Shown: positions 1 through 11,789, counted from the first letter of the stretch. The stretch: 64,000 bases of DNA from Osedax fenrisi (GCA_964019155.1 OZ025241.1:84410244-84474243), one strand, 5' to 3'. Notes: generated by a model not told the origin, from the sequence alone. Translations and numbers: made by a program.

Positions 1-2640
1 GGAGGTGTTGCGATATTTTGTAAATATAGTTTATGTCCTGTAAGAAATTTTATTTCACACATAGATGTTCAATATATACATTTAAAAATTAATTCAAAAA
101 TTCCATTTAATATTATATGTGTCTATAGACCTCCAAATTGTAATGATGTTTCTCATGAACAGATATGTAAATTATTTGATATAACCCAACAAAATTATAA
201 TTCATCTATAATTATAGGAGATTTTAATTTACCAAATTTTAATTGGAAAGAATATACATTTCCTAGTTACCCAAAAAGTTATGCATTACTTTACGATTCG
301 ATTATTAAAAATTCATTTTAACAATTAATAAATAAGCCAACTCGTAATAATAATATAATTGATTTACTTTTTACTAATGAAAAACAATTACTATCTAATA
401 TAAATATTGGAGACTATTTCGGATTATACAAAAATATAAGTGACAACTATTCTGTTTCATTTAATGTAAATATTGAAAAATACCCATGTAAACAGATTTT
501 AAAATCAAACAATTTTGATTTCAATAATGCTAATATAAAATTGATTAAATATCATCTTTCTAGATTTAATTGGGAATATCTAAATTCAAATGATTATAAT
601 ATCGATCAAAAAGTAGAATATTTTAATAAGGTTCTAAATAAATTATTTATATCACATATTCCTAATATAAATAATACAATAAAACAGGTACTTCCGAAGA
701 ATATATTGAAATTGAAGAAGCAAGTAAAAAAATTATTTCGAAAATCTAAAACTAATTTACAATATAAATATAATTGGATAGAAGCAAAAAAAAAATTATC
801 CAAGGAATTAGAATCTTTAAATTTTAAGAGAGAGATTAATGCAATTAATTCAAAAAATAAATTAAAGTTTTATAAATTTATGAAAAAAAGACAAAATTTA
901 AAATCTGGAATATCTCCTCTAATTGATATATCAAATAATAATATTTTATTTTCAGATCTCGACAAAGCAAATACGTTAAATTCATATTTTAGTTCAATTC
1001 AACAAAATGATAATGGAAATTTACCCGAATTTTATAATTTAACTAAACAAAAATTTGATAATATTGATTTAAATCTTGAAATAATTAAAATATTTTTAAA
1101 TAGATTAAAAATTACACATACTTTCGGAACTGATGGGATACCATCTTCTATGTTAAAATTATTATCTAATGAATTATGTAGGCCTTTATATATTATTTTT
1201 AATTCATCTTTATTATCGGGTAATATACCGAAAATTTGGAAAAAATCTATAATCACACCAATTTTTAAAAAGGGTGAACCATCAAATTCAAATAACTATA
1301 GGCCTATTTCAATAACATGTGTAATGTGTAGAGTATTAGAACGTATTATTTCTAAACAATTAATTTTTTATTTAAAATCTAATAATTTATTAACAAAATA
1401 TCAATATGGTTTTATAAGTGGAAAATCCACAGAATTACAATTAACAAAATGTTTAAAATTTTGGTATAATGAATTGAATAATAAAAAATGTGTAGATATA
1501 ATATATATTGATTTTGCAAAAGCGTTTGATGTTGTTTCTCATGAAAAACTACTATTTAAATTAAAATCATACGGTATATCTAATAAAATAATAAAATGGT
1601 TTTATAATTTTTTATCGAATAGATCTCAAATTACACGGGTTGAAAATTCTTTTTCAAATAGTTCTATTGTAAAATCTGGAGTACCACAAGGATCGGTTTT
1701 AGGTCCAATTTTATTTTTATTATATATTAATGATCTTCCTAGTATATTCTCTTCAAAAATTCATATTGATTTATTTGCCGATGATACAAAAATATATTTT
1801 TCATACGCATCTGAGAGTGAAAGATTTCTTTTACAAAATAATTTAAATTTATTTTCACAATGGGTAAATAAATGGCAATTAAATATTTCATTATCAAAAT
1901 GTGCAGTTATGACTTTAGGGAAGGTTACTCCATCAACATATTTTATAAATAATATTCAATTAGAAAACGTTACTTTTTATAAAGATTTAGGAATAATATT
2001 TGAAAATAACCTTTTATTTAATAAACATATTGATTATATTTGTAAAAAAGCTTATTTTTCTTTGAATTCAATTTTTAGATGCATTACTACAAAATCCCCT
2101 AGAGCATTATTAAATGCATATAAAATTTATTGCAGACCAATTTTAGAATATGCATCCATAATTTGGTCACCTTTTTCAAAGGTTAGTAAATTTCGTAGTC
2201 TCATAGACCAAATTGAAAGAGTGCAAAGATTATTTACTAGACGATTAATTACAAGATGCGTAGGATATACAAATTCATCAAATATTAATTATAAAACATA
2301 TATAGAGAGATTGGTATATTTTAAATTAGAATCACTTGAACTTAGAAGGTTAAAAATATATCTAACTACAATTTTTAAAATTTCAAATAATTATACAGAT
2401 ATAAATATATCTGATATTCTTAACATTTCGAATAATTGTAGAACTAGAGGTAATTGTAAAAAATTAAATGTAATACATAATTATGATAATACAATTCAAA
2501 ATATAATTAATAATAGATCAGTTAATATATGGAATTCATTAAATAATGATATAATAAAATCTGTATCTGTTTCATCTTTTAAAAATAAAATAAACAAAAT
2601 CTGTTTCGACAAAATACTTTTTTTTAACAGAAATTTATAA
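1..2640 (+). pseudogene. Non-LTR retrotransposon ORF2 (APE endonuclease + reverse transcriptase), 5' end outside window
   Basis: One frame runs from base 1 to the TAA ending at 2640 and is broken only by a TAA at 319-321. The endonuclease half comes first: VYRPPN at codons 41-46 and GDFN at codons 73-76. The reverse transcriptase follows, with DFAKAFD from codon 504 (first Asp catalytic), GVPQGSVLGP at 560-569 and the catalytic FADD at 592-595, then a thumb and C-terminal region. In CR1/Jockey-type elements this protein nicks target DNA and copies the element RNA onto the 3' OH. The order and motifs fit that superfamily; the exact clade is not resolved. Amino-terminal endonuclease residues lie before the window. 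Apart from the single stop at the end of the endonuclease the frame is intact, so loss of function is recent or the stop is an allele. A decayed relative lies at 48790-50310. Confidence 0.93.
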
Positions 2641-2740
2641 TTTTATATTGATTTATGTTTCATTTTATATCTAGATTATTGCATTATCTCTTCTGTTTTT
2701 TTTAATGTGTTTTTGTTATAGAAAATTTAGGTTTTTATAT

Positions 2741-3079
2741 ATATATTTCAAATATATTATAATATAAAATTAATAATTCATTATTATTATTATTACAGAT
2801 AAAGTGGGAAGTATTATTTTATTTTTGTTTGTTCTATATTATATTTTGTTATAAATTTATTTTTGTTATAGAAAATTCGGATTTTTTATATCTATATTTC
2901 AAATATACTATAATATAAAATTAATAATTAATTATTATTACAGATAAAGTGTGAAGTATTATTTTACTTTTGTTTGTTCGGTATTATATGTTTGTTTTAT
3001 ATATATTTTGTAAATATGTTTCAAATGTATTATATTACTAAAATACAATATTAATAATTTTCTATTATTTCAGATTATA
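2741..3079 (+). repeat. 3' tail of the first LINE: tandem ~140-bp units
   Basis: Three degenerate units follow the ORF2 stop. Each carries a (T)ATATTTCAAATAT-like block, a run of ATT, a CAGAT motif and AAGTATTATTTTA with TTTGTTTGTTC. The anchor AAGTATTAT occurs near 2808 and 2951 and is interrupted at 3087 by the hAT insertion; it resumes at 10727. A related single unit lies in reverse at 48790-48900 behind another LINE copy, so this is the element's own 3' region. Confidence 0.7.
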
Positions 3080-3087
3080 GTGATAAG

Positions 3088-3245
3088 TAGGGTTCGAAAA
3101 ATGCTTCGATGCGCATCAATACGAGCCGAAGCTTTTAGTTTATTGATACGAGTTGAGACATTCAAAATTCTAAAAAAAGCGATCCCGAACTGTATTGATG
3201 CATTACCAAGAGCGAACCCGAACTATTAATAATAGTTCGGGATCG
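3088..3245 (+). repeat. hAT left terminal and subterminal repeats
   Basis: After the TAGGGTTC end come copies of a motif seen many times at the other end: GCTTCGATGC at about 3101-3110 and GAGCCGAAGC shortly after in reverse orientation. A perfect inverted repeat with 11-bp arms (CCCGAACTATT / AATAGTTCGGG, 3217-3241, 3-nt loop) closes the block. hAT transposases generally bind short subterminal repeats, so these are probable binding sites; this is inference. Confidence 0.6.
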
Positions 3246-3249
3246 TATC

Positions 3250-4382
3250 AAGATTTAAATAAAAGTAAAAATTTATTTACATCGATGGATCATATACATG
3301 AAATTTAAAAACAAAAAATTATATATTTTGTATTATCAGTGGTTATTTTACTTACTCAATAGGTGGATTTTGATGCAAGATTATTAAAGTATAGCATTTT
3401 TTCCTGATTTACAAGTTAGTTATGTATTTTTTCCCTTAAATTAATTAATTATATTATACATTTTATATAAAATATAATATATATATATATATATAAATAT
3501 CCAAGGGGTGTCACTTCCTATCTTACAATGTTAATATGTAAATCTGAGTTTATTTCGTCAAAAATGTAAACAAACTCCATCTCGGCAGAGATTTAATTAT
3601 TTAAATAATTGTTACGTTTTTACAATAAAGATTTAATTATTTGAATAATTTTTATGTTTTTATAATACACTAATTATAAATAATTCAATGTTATTTAATA
3701 TACTTTTATATATTATTTGATCTAATAAACTATTATATGTATATACTTACATTTATATATTTATTAAATATCTAAATATTGCTTACTAATAGATTTTCCA
3801 GCATTTAAAATTAGTTTTTAAATATTATTTATATATTATAAATTATATTTTACGCCAAAGTATTAGACCTTTTTGTTAATACATAATACATAACTAATAC
3901 AATTATAAAATTAAACTATTATTGTATATCAATTAACTCTTATATTATATTCATATATTGTATGGTTAGTAACCATTGGTTACTGAATCAGTAACATACT
4001 GATGACGAGAATTAATTCAAAATATTACTACACTACGACATAGTTTATTGACTATGAGGCGGGCGCCAAGCGCGCAATGCGCGTATCGTAGTAAGTTAAA
4101 AATAGATTACATGTTTATATTCAGTGAATACGTCACGCATCATTGCTTACCGTTATTGATAACTCCCTTTTAATACATATTTAGTCTTATATTATATATA
4201 AAGATATTAGTATTATATTTATAGATAATAATATAAGTATTATATTTAGAGATAATAATGTAAGTATTATATTTAATTTAAATAATTTATGTTTCATATT
4301 TAAATGTTTATTATTATATTTACAAAATAATATCTACAAATAATTCAAGAAGTAATTTAATTTAATAATTTTATTGAAATTT

Positions 4383-4427
<45 letters not shown>

Positions 4428-4500
4428 TACTATGTTATACATAGTTTAGTTTGAATATTTAACAGTTTTAGATATATATATATTTTATATTTTATATATA
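3250..4500. other. AT-rich interior of the hAT element, no gene seen
   Basis: No coding signal seen. It holds (TA)n tracts near 3478-3495 and 4387-4421, a GC-rich island around 4055-4090 with several CpG and GCGC motifs, and a 17-bp odd palindrome GTTACTGAATCAGTAAC at 3979-3995. A 15-bp version of the palindrome, GTACTGAATCAGTAC, is at 6502-6516. Confidence 0.5.
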
Positions 4501-4512
4501 TAATTTTTAATG

Positions 4513-5190
4513 TTATAAATGCTTTACTTTTAGTAACTTACGGGATTTGGTGATACCAGTTTTAGATACTATATCTATAGAATCTAAATTTTCTTTTGAT
4601 AAAACTGGTATCAACTTGCGCCGTACAAAATAATTAATAACATTATTATGAATAAAACATGTATCGCAATAATCAAAATTAATATTATTTACAGATACAA
4701 TATGAATAAATACTTTACAAATATTTTCTTTATATATAATATCACTTATATAAGAATTAAATAAAATAGATAATAAATTAATATAATGTAAGAATTTAGT
4801 TGTCGGTTGAATACTATTATCTACATTTTTAGATTTATCCATGCTATATAAAAGAGTATTAGTAAAACAAGATGATACAGGCAAGCAAATGAGATTATAA
4901 CAAGAATTACAATATTTAGTACGTATAAAATCACATATATTAATTGTTAGTTCTACGATAGAATTATCTAATAAAATAGAAGAAGGTAAAGTTATATTTA
5001 TAATGTTAGGTAGGAATAATGTGGGTGAAATACTAGTAGGTATGCATTCTTGTAATTGGGTTAGCTTAAGTAAAAACTCACCTGCGTCTAATTTACAATT
5101 ACTACCGCGTACTTGATCAAATAGTGAATCTACAGTAATTTTCCTATATTCTGATGTATGACATTTTAAATATATTAATTTGCGTAGCAT
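4513..5190 (-). CDS. Unrecognised 225-codon ORF carried inside the hAT element
   Basis: I do not recognise this protein. The first ATG is at 5190-5188; the frame is open two codons further upstream. The product is about 225 residues, leucine-, isoleucine- and asparagine-rich. It has Cys pairs (YCNSCYNLIC near residue 95-105 and FDYCDTC about residue 180) followed by HNNVINYFVRRKLIPVLS, and a basic end (SRKLLKVKH). No signal peptide or clear membrane segment is seen. Upstream on the same strand a GTAAGT and a TTTCAAAATCAG separated by about 45 nt could bound a small intron, so the ORF may be the last exon of a longer gene. It lies between the hAT left end and the transposase, in opposite orientation, so it is either a second transposon protein or captured host sequence. 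Confidence 0.5.
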   Translation of the reverse strand: MLRKLIYLKCHTSEYRKITVDSLFDQVRGSNCKLDAGEFLLKLTQLQECIPTSISPTLFLPNIINITLPSSILLDNSIVELTINICDFIRTKYCNSCYNLICLPVSSCFTNTLLYSMDKSKNVDNSIQPTTKFLHYINLLSILFNSYISDIIYKENICKVFIHIVSVNNINFDYCDTCFIHNNVINYFVRRKLIPVLSKENLDSIDIVSKTGITKSRKLLKVKHL

Positions 5191-5430
5191 TTTCAAACTG
5201 ATTTTGAAATAAGTATTTTTAAAAGATGCATTACTTACGATATCTATCTTTATTAATAAATGTTTTTATATAAATAACAAATATTGTTAATTATATAATA
5301 AAAAAGATTTAATATGCAAAGTAGCAAATAAATGTAAATAAATGCTATGTACGTATTTATTTAATCGAAATTAAATTGAAATGTATAGTAATAAATTATT
5401 ACTAATAATATAAAGTTGTTTTTTTATAAG

Positions 5431-5646
5431 CCCTTTTATTTATATTATATATATTTATAAATGTAAAATTGATATGCACCCCTTTTATTTATATTATATA
5501 TATTTATAAATGTAAAATTGATATGCACCCCTTTTATTTATATTATATATATTTATAAATATAAAATTTATATGCACCCCTTTTATTTATATTATATATA
5601 TTTATAAATGTAAAATGCACCCCTTTTATTTATATTATATATATAT
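5431..5646. repeat. 49-bp tandem repeat, five units
   Basis: Units start at 5431, 5480, 5529, 5578 and 5621, each with CCCTTTTATTTATATTATAT. The first four are spaced 49 bp apart; the last spacing is 43 bp because of a short deletion. Confidence 0.85.
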
Positions 5647-5649
5647 GAC

Positions 5650-5689
5650 AAACCCTTTACTTATTGATATTTTATAAAGTAAAGGGTTT
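5650..5689. repeat. Hairpin, 13-bp arms
   Basis: AAACCCTTTACTT at 5650-5662 pairs perfectly with AAGTAAAGGGTTT at 5677-5689 across a 14-nt AT-only loop. It follows directly on the 49-bp repeat array and reuses its CCCTTT core. No flanking 8-bp duplication is present. Confidence 0.7.
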
Positions 5690-5834
5690 TGAAAGCTATT
5701 ATTTTTAACAGTGTACGAAAAATCGAATAAAGTAGATTATTTAATCTATTTTGATTAATTATATTTTAATTATATATTTATGATATTGTATATAAAATGT
5801 ATGTATATATAATCAAATTATATACTATATATAT

Positions 5835-6495
5835 ACATTATAAATTAAATATATTTCTACAGGTTTAGCGTCTTGTACTGATTTTGATAGAAACTTTCGA
5901 AGATACCTCGTGTACCGTTAGTATATTTTTGTGTTCTCTAAGCACCTAGCCAAATAAGTAAAATATTCGTAAATACTAAATGATATGTTTGTATTATATA
6001 TAATTAATAATTCACATTTTATTATTTAAATTAATTGGTTTACTATAATATATATAACATATAATACCGATATATATTATAAATTAAATATATTTCTACA
6101 GGTTTAGCGTCTTGTACTGATTTTGATAGAAACTTTCGAAGATACCTCGTGTACCGTTAGTATATTTTTGTGTTCTCTAAGCACCTAGCCAAATAAGTAA
6201 AATATTCGTAAATACTAAATGATATGTTTGTATTATATATAATTAATAATTCACATTTTATTATTTAAATTAATTGGTTTACTATAATATATATAACATA
6301 TAATACCGATATATATTATAAATTAAATATATTTCTACAGGTTTAGCGTCTTGTACTGATTTTGATAGAAACTTTCGAAGATACCTCGTGTACCGTTAGT
6401 ATATTTTTGTGTTCTCTAAGCACCTAGCCAAATAAGTAAAATATTCGTAAATACTAAATGATATGTTTGTATTATATATAATTAATAATTCACAT
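5835..6495. repeat. 239-bp tandem repeat, 2.75 units
   Basis: The block CTACAGGTTTAGCGTCTTG begins at 5857, 6096 and 6335, an exact 239-bp period, and the copies are almost identical. The unit contains non-AT stretches (GATACCTCGTGTACCGTTAG) unlike its surroundings. The array ends 70 bp before the transposase start codon, so it may be the transposase promoter region or a recently expanded satellite. Confidence 0.9.
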
Positions 6496-6565
6496 ATATA
6501 TGTACTGAATCAGTACTACTGATATATATATATTATTAATTATTAATAATATAATATTACAGACT

Positions 6566-6747
6566 ATGAATTTACAACACACCACGCTTGTTTTTAAATC
6601 CGAGAAAAAACAAAGTAGTATATGGGAAGATTTTTTTACAGTATATGAGAAGGGTGTGTATATTATTTTTATCATAAAATATTATTTTATATATTTTATG
6701 TACCCACTTTACATACAGTACACTAATATGAATTCCTATTGAATAAT

Positions 6748-6794
<47 letters not shown>

Positions 6795-9550
6795 TATTTA
6801 TAATAATATAATTTATAATAATGTATTGCAGCCATGAATAAGGAAACTAAATTACAAAAAGCTAAATGTAAAACCTGTAGTAAAATTATATGTGTTCCAG
6901 GATGGTCGACAACGTGCCTTCATCGGCATATGAATACACATAGATCGAAAAAAAATGGTTATATCAATATTAATAAATTCTTTTAAATTATTAATTTTTT
7001 TAAATAGTTACTTCAGAGCCTACAAAGCAAAAAACATTGAATTCTTTCGCTGAGAGAATATATTCAGAAAATGAAAAGGATTATCTTATAGAAGGAATAG
7101 GTTTTAATAAGAATAGGACAAACCGTCCAACATTATTCATATTAATTAAATATTTTAAATTTTATAATTTACAGCAATATTTTTATCATCCAATATGTTG
7201 CCTATAAATTTGGTCGAATCTGATGGGATGAAGGAAATGTTAAAGAGATTCCAAAAACATTTTAAAATGCCATCTTCATTCATCATAAAAAAATCGATGA
7301 AAACGTTATACGATGACAAAGTTTCAGTTATTAAATCCCAAATAGCTGAAACATCAGCATTAAGCCTGACCACCGATGCCTGGACTTCATTGAATCAAAC
7401 ATCGTTTATAACTTTCACCGCACAGTATATACATAATGATAATTTAAAATCGTGTGTTTTACAAACTCGATCTTATTATGTAAGTTTTAACATAATATAT
7501 ATATAAATATATAACATAAATTATATATTAAAATATTGTCACATACTACTTACAATAAATTCTACTTATTAATACTATATATACGATATAGAACTTAAAT
7601 ATTATATTATATTTGTATAATTGTAGGAATCGCACACTGGTGATAATTTGTTAGATGTTTTATCTGAAACAATTAAAGAATGGAAGATTGATTCACTGCC
7701 CAATCTACCAACTGTTATTTAATTTATTATGTTGATTATATATAATTTAATTAGAATAATCCATCTACTGTTAATTTGTTTATGCAATTGCTTATTTGAA
7801 CTGTGATAATTTAATTAAAATAATAAATAATAGTATTAATATGATAAAAATATATTGTTCTATTCAGTATTGTATAATTAAATAAATTTCAATTTAATAG
7901 CTTACAACAGATAACGCTGCCAATATGGTCAAATCTAGTGCCATGGCCTGTACTACAGGTATTATTTCCAGCCATATCGGATGCTTCGCGCACATTGTAA
8001 ATATTCTTGTGCAAATGATTATCAAAGTATGTATTTTTATAATATAAAATTATATTTATATTAGGAGATATATATGATCAGTATTTTTTTAGAACGACAA
8101 ATTTAAGAATTCAATTGGTATAATCCGAAAGATAACAACGTTAGTACACCACTCTGGAAAGTGGAGTACAAAAGTTAAAGAAGCCCAAGAAGTGCCAGTA
8201 CAATTAATAATGGACGTGAAAACTCGGTTAATATTTGTATTTAATTTAATTTTTATAGCTCTAGAATGCACACTGATATATACATATATATATATATTAA
8301 ATAGTAATTTAATTGTAGATGGAATTCTACATATGACATGTGTGAAAGATATATGCAACTGAAGCCTGTAATAAATGAAATATTCAATGAAACCATCTAT
8401 TCGATACATTTATTAGATCACCAGGATACCGAGACTCTCATTAATTTAATTAGTTTTTTAAAAACCTTTAAAATAATAACACAGGTTAGAATTCATATAT
8501 TTCATTAATATATTGAATATTTAAAGATTTTATTTGTTTTAGACGTTGTGCAAAGGTAATAATACAACGGCATCATTGATAATACCTTTTAAATATCAAA
8601 TTATGGAAATGTTAAAGAAATCGAATTTTGATTCACAAATTACTATGGAACTTAATAAATACCTGGAAAAAAAGTAATACATTTATTTAAATGATTAATA
8701 TTAGATGAATCAATTTATAATATATTATTAATAACATTAGATATACAGAAAAGAACACCGCCGAATTTTTAGAAGAGTGTACTTTTTTCGATCCAAGATT
8801 CTTTAATCATTCGTGCATAGAATCTAATAGAACTGGCATAATCCAACGGATTCTGAGTAAATATGTTTGTACTGTTTTATGTGAATTTTTTATAATAAAT
8901 TCGTAATTATGCTAATGCATAAATAATATTTATTATAATATAATTATTATATTAAATATATATTAATTTAATTATTAGAAATAAATAATACGAATATATA
9001 AATGGTATAGAAACATTTATTAATATTGAATTTGATTATAGGATATAGATTCTAACAACTTAGAGACAAATATGGACGAAGAACTAAGTGATATGGATAT
9101 GTTCCTATGTGCAAAAAAAGCAAAGATTGATACTTCTGTTTGTATTATTTAATATCTGAAATTAATCATATTAAGAATATGCCCCATAGCTGAAATTTGA
9201 TAAAATCTATATAAAAAAATGTTTTTTAAACTATACACCAATAGAATTATTTAGTATCTGTCAAAAAAATAATTAACAAAATCACACTAGAACTGTTAAT
9301 AAAAGTAATTGTATTAAATATATATAGAATATTATATTCAATATAGCATATATTTAATATAAATATAATAATTATAAAATAATTTGATTTATGTATTGAA
9401 ATATAAAATAATATATATTTATATATCAATACATTTTCTAATTCATAAATGTCTTAATACATTGATTGACACATAGTATGTGTCAATCACAGAGGATTCA
9501 TATATTATGATATAACTTAATAATATATATCATTATAATAATATATGCTA

Positions 9551-9584
<34 letters not shown>

Positions 9585-9976
9585 CAGCGTATATATTATG
9601 TAGATTAACTTATAGTTATTTTGGATCAACAGAACTCAACGATATAACGACAAATTATTAAAATTTCCCCTTAATTCATATTATTCATATAAATTCACTG
9701 AATTATATATTTCAGATAAATGAAGAAATAACTAATTATGTGAAGGGGACTGGGATACAATTCCACTCATGTCCAATCGAATGGTGGAATATCAAGAAAA
9801 ATATATTTCCGAAATTATACCCTATCTCCAAATTATATATGACTGGTCAGGCGACATCTGTGGATTCGGAGAGAGTGTTTTCTGTGACAGGACAGATTTT
9901 GACATCAAGGCGTAATCGCCTCTCTGATAAAACTGTTGATATGTTAACCTTTTTATATGCAAATAAATCAATTTAA
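6566..9976 (+). CDS. hAT-family transposase, 12 exons, BED zinc finger
   Basis: Catalyses excision and insertion of the element in the nucleus. Proposed exons: 6566-6653, 6832-6957, 7008-7100, 7175-7479, 7627-7713, 7901-8026, 8093-8226, 8319-8484, 8543-8673, 8749-8864, 9042-9137, 9716-9976, all with GT-AG borders; about 576 codons. The BED finger is split by intron 1: SIWEDFF in exon 1, then AKCKTC and CLHRHMNTH in exon 2. Exon 4 has TTDAWTS, exon 6 TDNAANMV and CFAHIVN, and the exon 7-8 join makes TRWNSTYDM, all typical hAT landmarks. The last exon is the hAT C-terminal dimerisation block (WWNIKK, FPKLYP, ATSVDSERVFS, LTFLYAN). Phases agree at every junction except exon 9/10, which is off by one base at an A7 run: either a frameshift lesion or a slightly different splice site. 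The start is the first ATG before the BED region. Confidence 0.88.
9464..9488. repeat. 25-bp palindrome in the last hAT intron
   Basis: GATTGACACATA and its reverse complement TATGTGTCAATC flank a single G. It lies in the 578-bp intron between exons 11 and 12, the longest intron of the gene. Confidence 0.6.
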
Positions 9977-10001
9977 ATTATTATATATATATATTGCTTA
10001 A

Positions 10002-10370
10002 TTTCGAGGATGATATTGATCGTCTACTCGATTATCAGTATGAATCGACTCCCACCAGACATCTCTATCGAGCATGCTGGTTCTTATCTTTCCTTCTCTA
10101 GGAGACCAGTGTCCTTTCTTAACACATCAACGTAGTTCAAACTTCTGTTAGATTTACCTTGTGTGGGTTCCCATAAAATGAGTGGGTTGCTGACAGTTCA
10201 GGATGCCGTATACAGTGTCCAGCCATTTTCATCCTTCTGGATTTAATTTTGCCATTCTCATGTGTGTGCCATCCAGTGATTTCTGCTGTTGAGCGTTCAT
10301 GACTCAGATCCATAGGTTAGTATACTTTCTACATTTGCTACAAAGATTCTACTTTTAAGTGGTAAGTTTA
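10002..10370 (-). pseudogene. RTE/BovB-type reverse transcriptase C-terminal fragment
   Basis: Read on the minus strand with frame changes, the segment gives LTYGSES, then a region ending MKMAGHCIRHPELSATHS, then GNPHKVNL, and finishes with MLDRDVWWESIHTDNRVDD and a TAA. This pattern (catalytic-domain end, AGHC-RHPE, WEPTHG-like, DRDVW) is the C-terminus of endonuclease/reverse-transcriptase proteins of RTE-like LINEs. Several stops and shifts show it is dead. It is nested in the hAT, between the transposase stop and the right subterminal repeats, so it arrived after, or was carried by, the hAT. Confidence 0.7.
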
Positions 10371-10449
10371 TCACTTCCGTATAATGTTAATGCTATGTAG
10401 TGCGTTCCATATATATAAATGATTATTATTCTGGTCATGTCTGAAACTT

Positions 10450-10712
10450 TCTTTATTATAAATCGACTTCGACAGGTTTTCTTTTGTGTGAGACGATTTA
10501 GAAGTTTTTTTTTTGTATAGAGACGGCTTCGAAGCTTTTTTTTGTATAGAGACGGCTTCGATGCATTTTTTGTGTATAGAGACGGCTTCGATGCTTTTTT
10601 TTTTTAGACAGAGACGGCTTCGATGCATTTTGTTTTTTAGACAGAGACGGCTTCGATGCATTTTTTTTTTAGATAGAGACGGCTTCGAAGCTTTGAAAAA
10701 TGTGTTCATTTA
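10450..10712 (+). repeat. hAT right subterminal repeats (AGACGGCTTCGAWGC)
   Basis: Seven or so copies of AGACGGCTTCGATGCA or AGACGGCTTCGAAGC, each followed by a run of T, occur at about 36-bp spacing. The same core appears near the left end. Both strands are open across the array only because the repeat lacks stops; the lysine/arginine-rich translation (HRSRLC-like repeats) is not believed to be a protein. Confidence 0.75.
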
Positions 10713-10728
10713 GAACCCTAGTGATAAG

Positions 10729-11060
10729 TATTATATTATTTTGTTTCGTAATATTATTGGTATGTTTTGTTATTAACTGTTTTTGTATAGGTATATTGGT
10801 TTATTTTATTTGTAACTTGTTCTGTTTTTATATATATATATATATGTTTCAAATTTATTATACAATTAAAATATAAATATAAATTAATAAAGTACCTACT
10901 ATTATTACATATTTTGGTAAGTATTACATTATTTGTTTGTTTCATTCTAGTATTGGTTTAATTGATTTTTAATATGTTCTGTTTATAATATATTTAAAAT
11001 TTAACATTTAAAATTTAACATTTAAAATTTAACATTTAAATATTAAATTATATAACTAAT
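10729..11060 (+). repeat. Distal part of the first LINE's 3' tail, ending in 15-bp repeats
   Basis: The LINE tail resumes after the hAT, with TATTATATTATTTTGTTTCG and a further unit (anchor near 10919). It passes into four tandem copies of a 15-bp AT unit (TTAACATTTAAAATT) around 10988-11042. Confidence 0.65.
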
Positions 11061-11063
11061 AAT

Positions 11064-11260
11064 TTATTACTAAAACAGGGTACAAGATGAAGAATTCTAT
11101 AAAGTTAAAGTAGAAATTGAATATTTCGATGCCACTTACAAAATAATGTATTTTATTTCTATTTTCGATTATTTTTACGCTATCTTTTATTTCTATTTTG
11201 ATCATTTTTCGTTTATTTTTACTATATGATTTATTTCTACTTTCGATTGTTTTTCGTTTA
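11064..11260. repeat. Dispersed repeat, second copy at 54861-54960
   Basis: The stretch around GATGCCACTTACAAA and AATGTATTTTATTTC with TTACGCTAT recurs near 54890-54950 (GATGCCATTTACAAATC, TATTACGCTATATTTTA). No function is evident; a short open stretch (QDEEFYKVKVEIEYFDATYK) could be a decayed exon but is not supported further. Confidence 0.5.
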
Positions 11261-11422
11261 TTTTTACGGTAACTGTAAAACGTTTAATTTCCTTAATTTT
11301 TTAATTTCGTATTATTCTTTATTTATTTCTATAACGTATGTTATCGTTAGCAAATATTTATACTTTATACTTTCGATTATATTTTCGGCTATGTATTTGC
11401 TTAAATAAATTATCAATCAATC

Positions 11423-11789
<367 letters not shown>

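Larger units (their letters stand above)
3088..10720 (+). mobile_element. Complete hAT transposon, 7633 bp, 8-bp target duplication
   Basis: The left end reads TAGGGTTC at 3088-3095 and the right end GAACCCTA at 10713-10720, perfect 8-bp inverted ends. The flanking 8 bases are GTGATAAG on both sides (3080-3087 and 10721-10728), the target duplication length typical of hAT elements. Removing the element restores the tandem tail of the LINE, which runs on at 10729 with the same AAGTATTAT-type unit. Inside are subterminal GGCTTCGAWGC motifs at both ends, a spliced BED-finger transposase (6566-9976, plus strand), a 227-codon ORF on the minus strand (4513-5190), 49-bp and 239-bp tandem arrays, and an RTE fragment. 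It is long for a hAT because of these inserts. Confidence 0.9.

Noticed and set aside
10371..10709. 112-residue Lys/Arg-rich repeat protein
   Set aside because: It follows the hAT subterminal repeat period and has no independent coding support.
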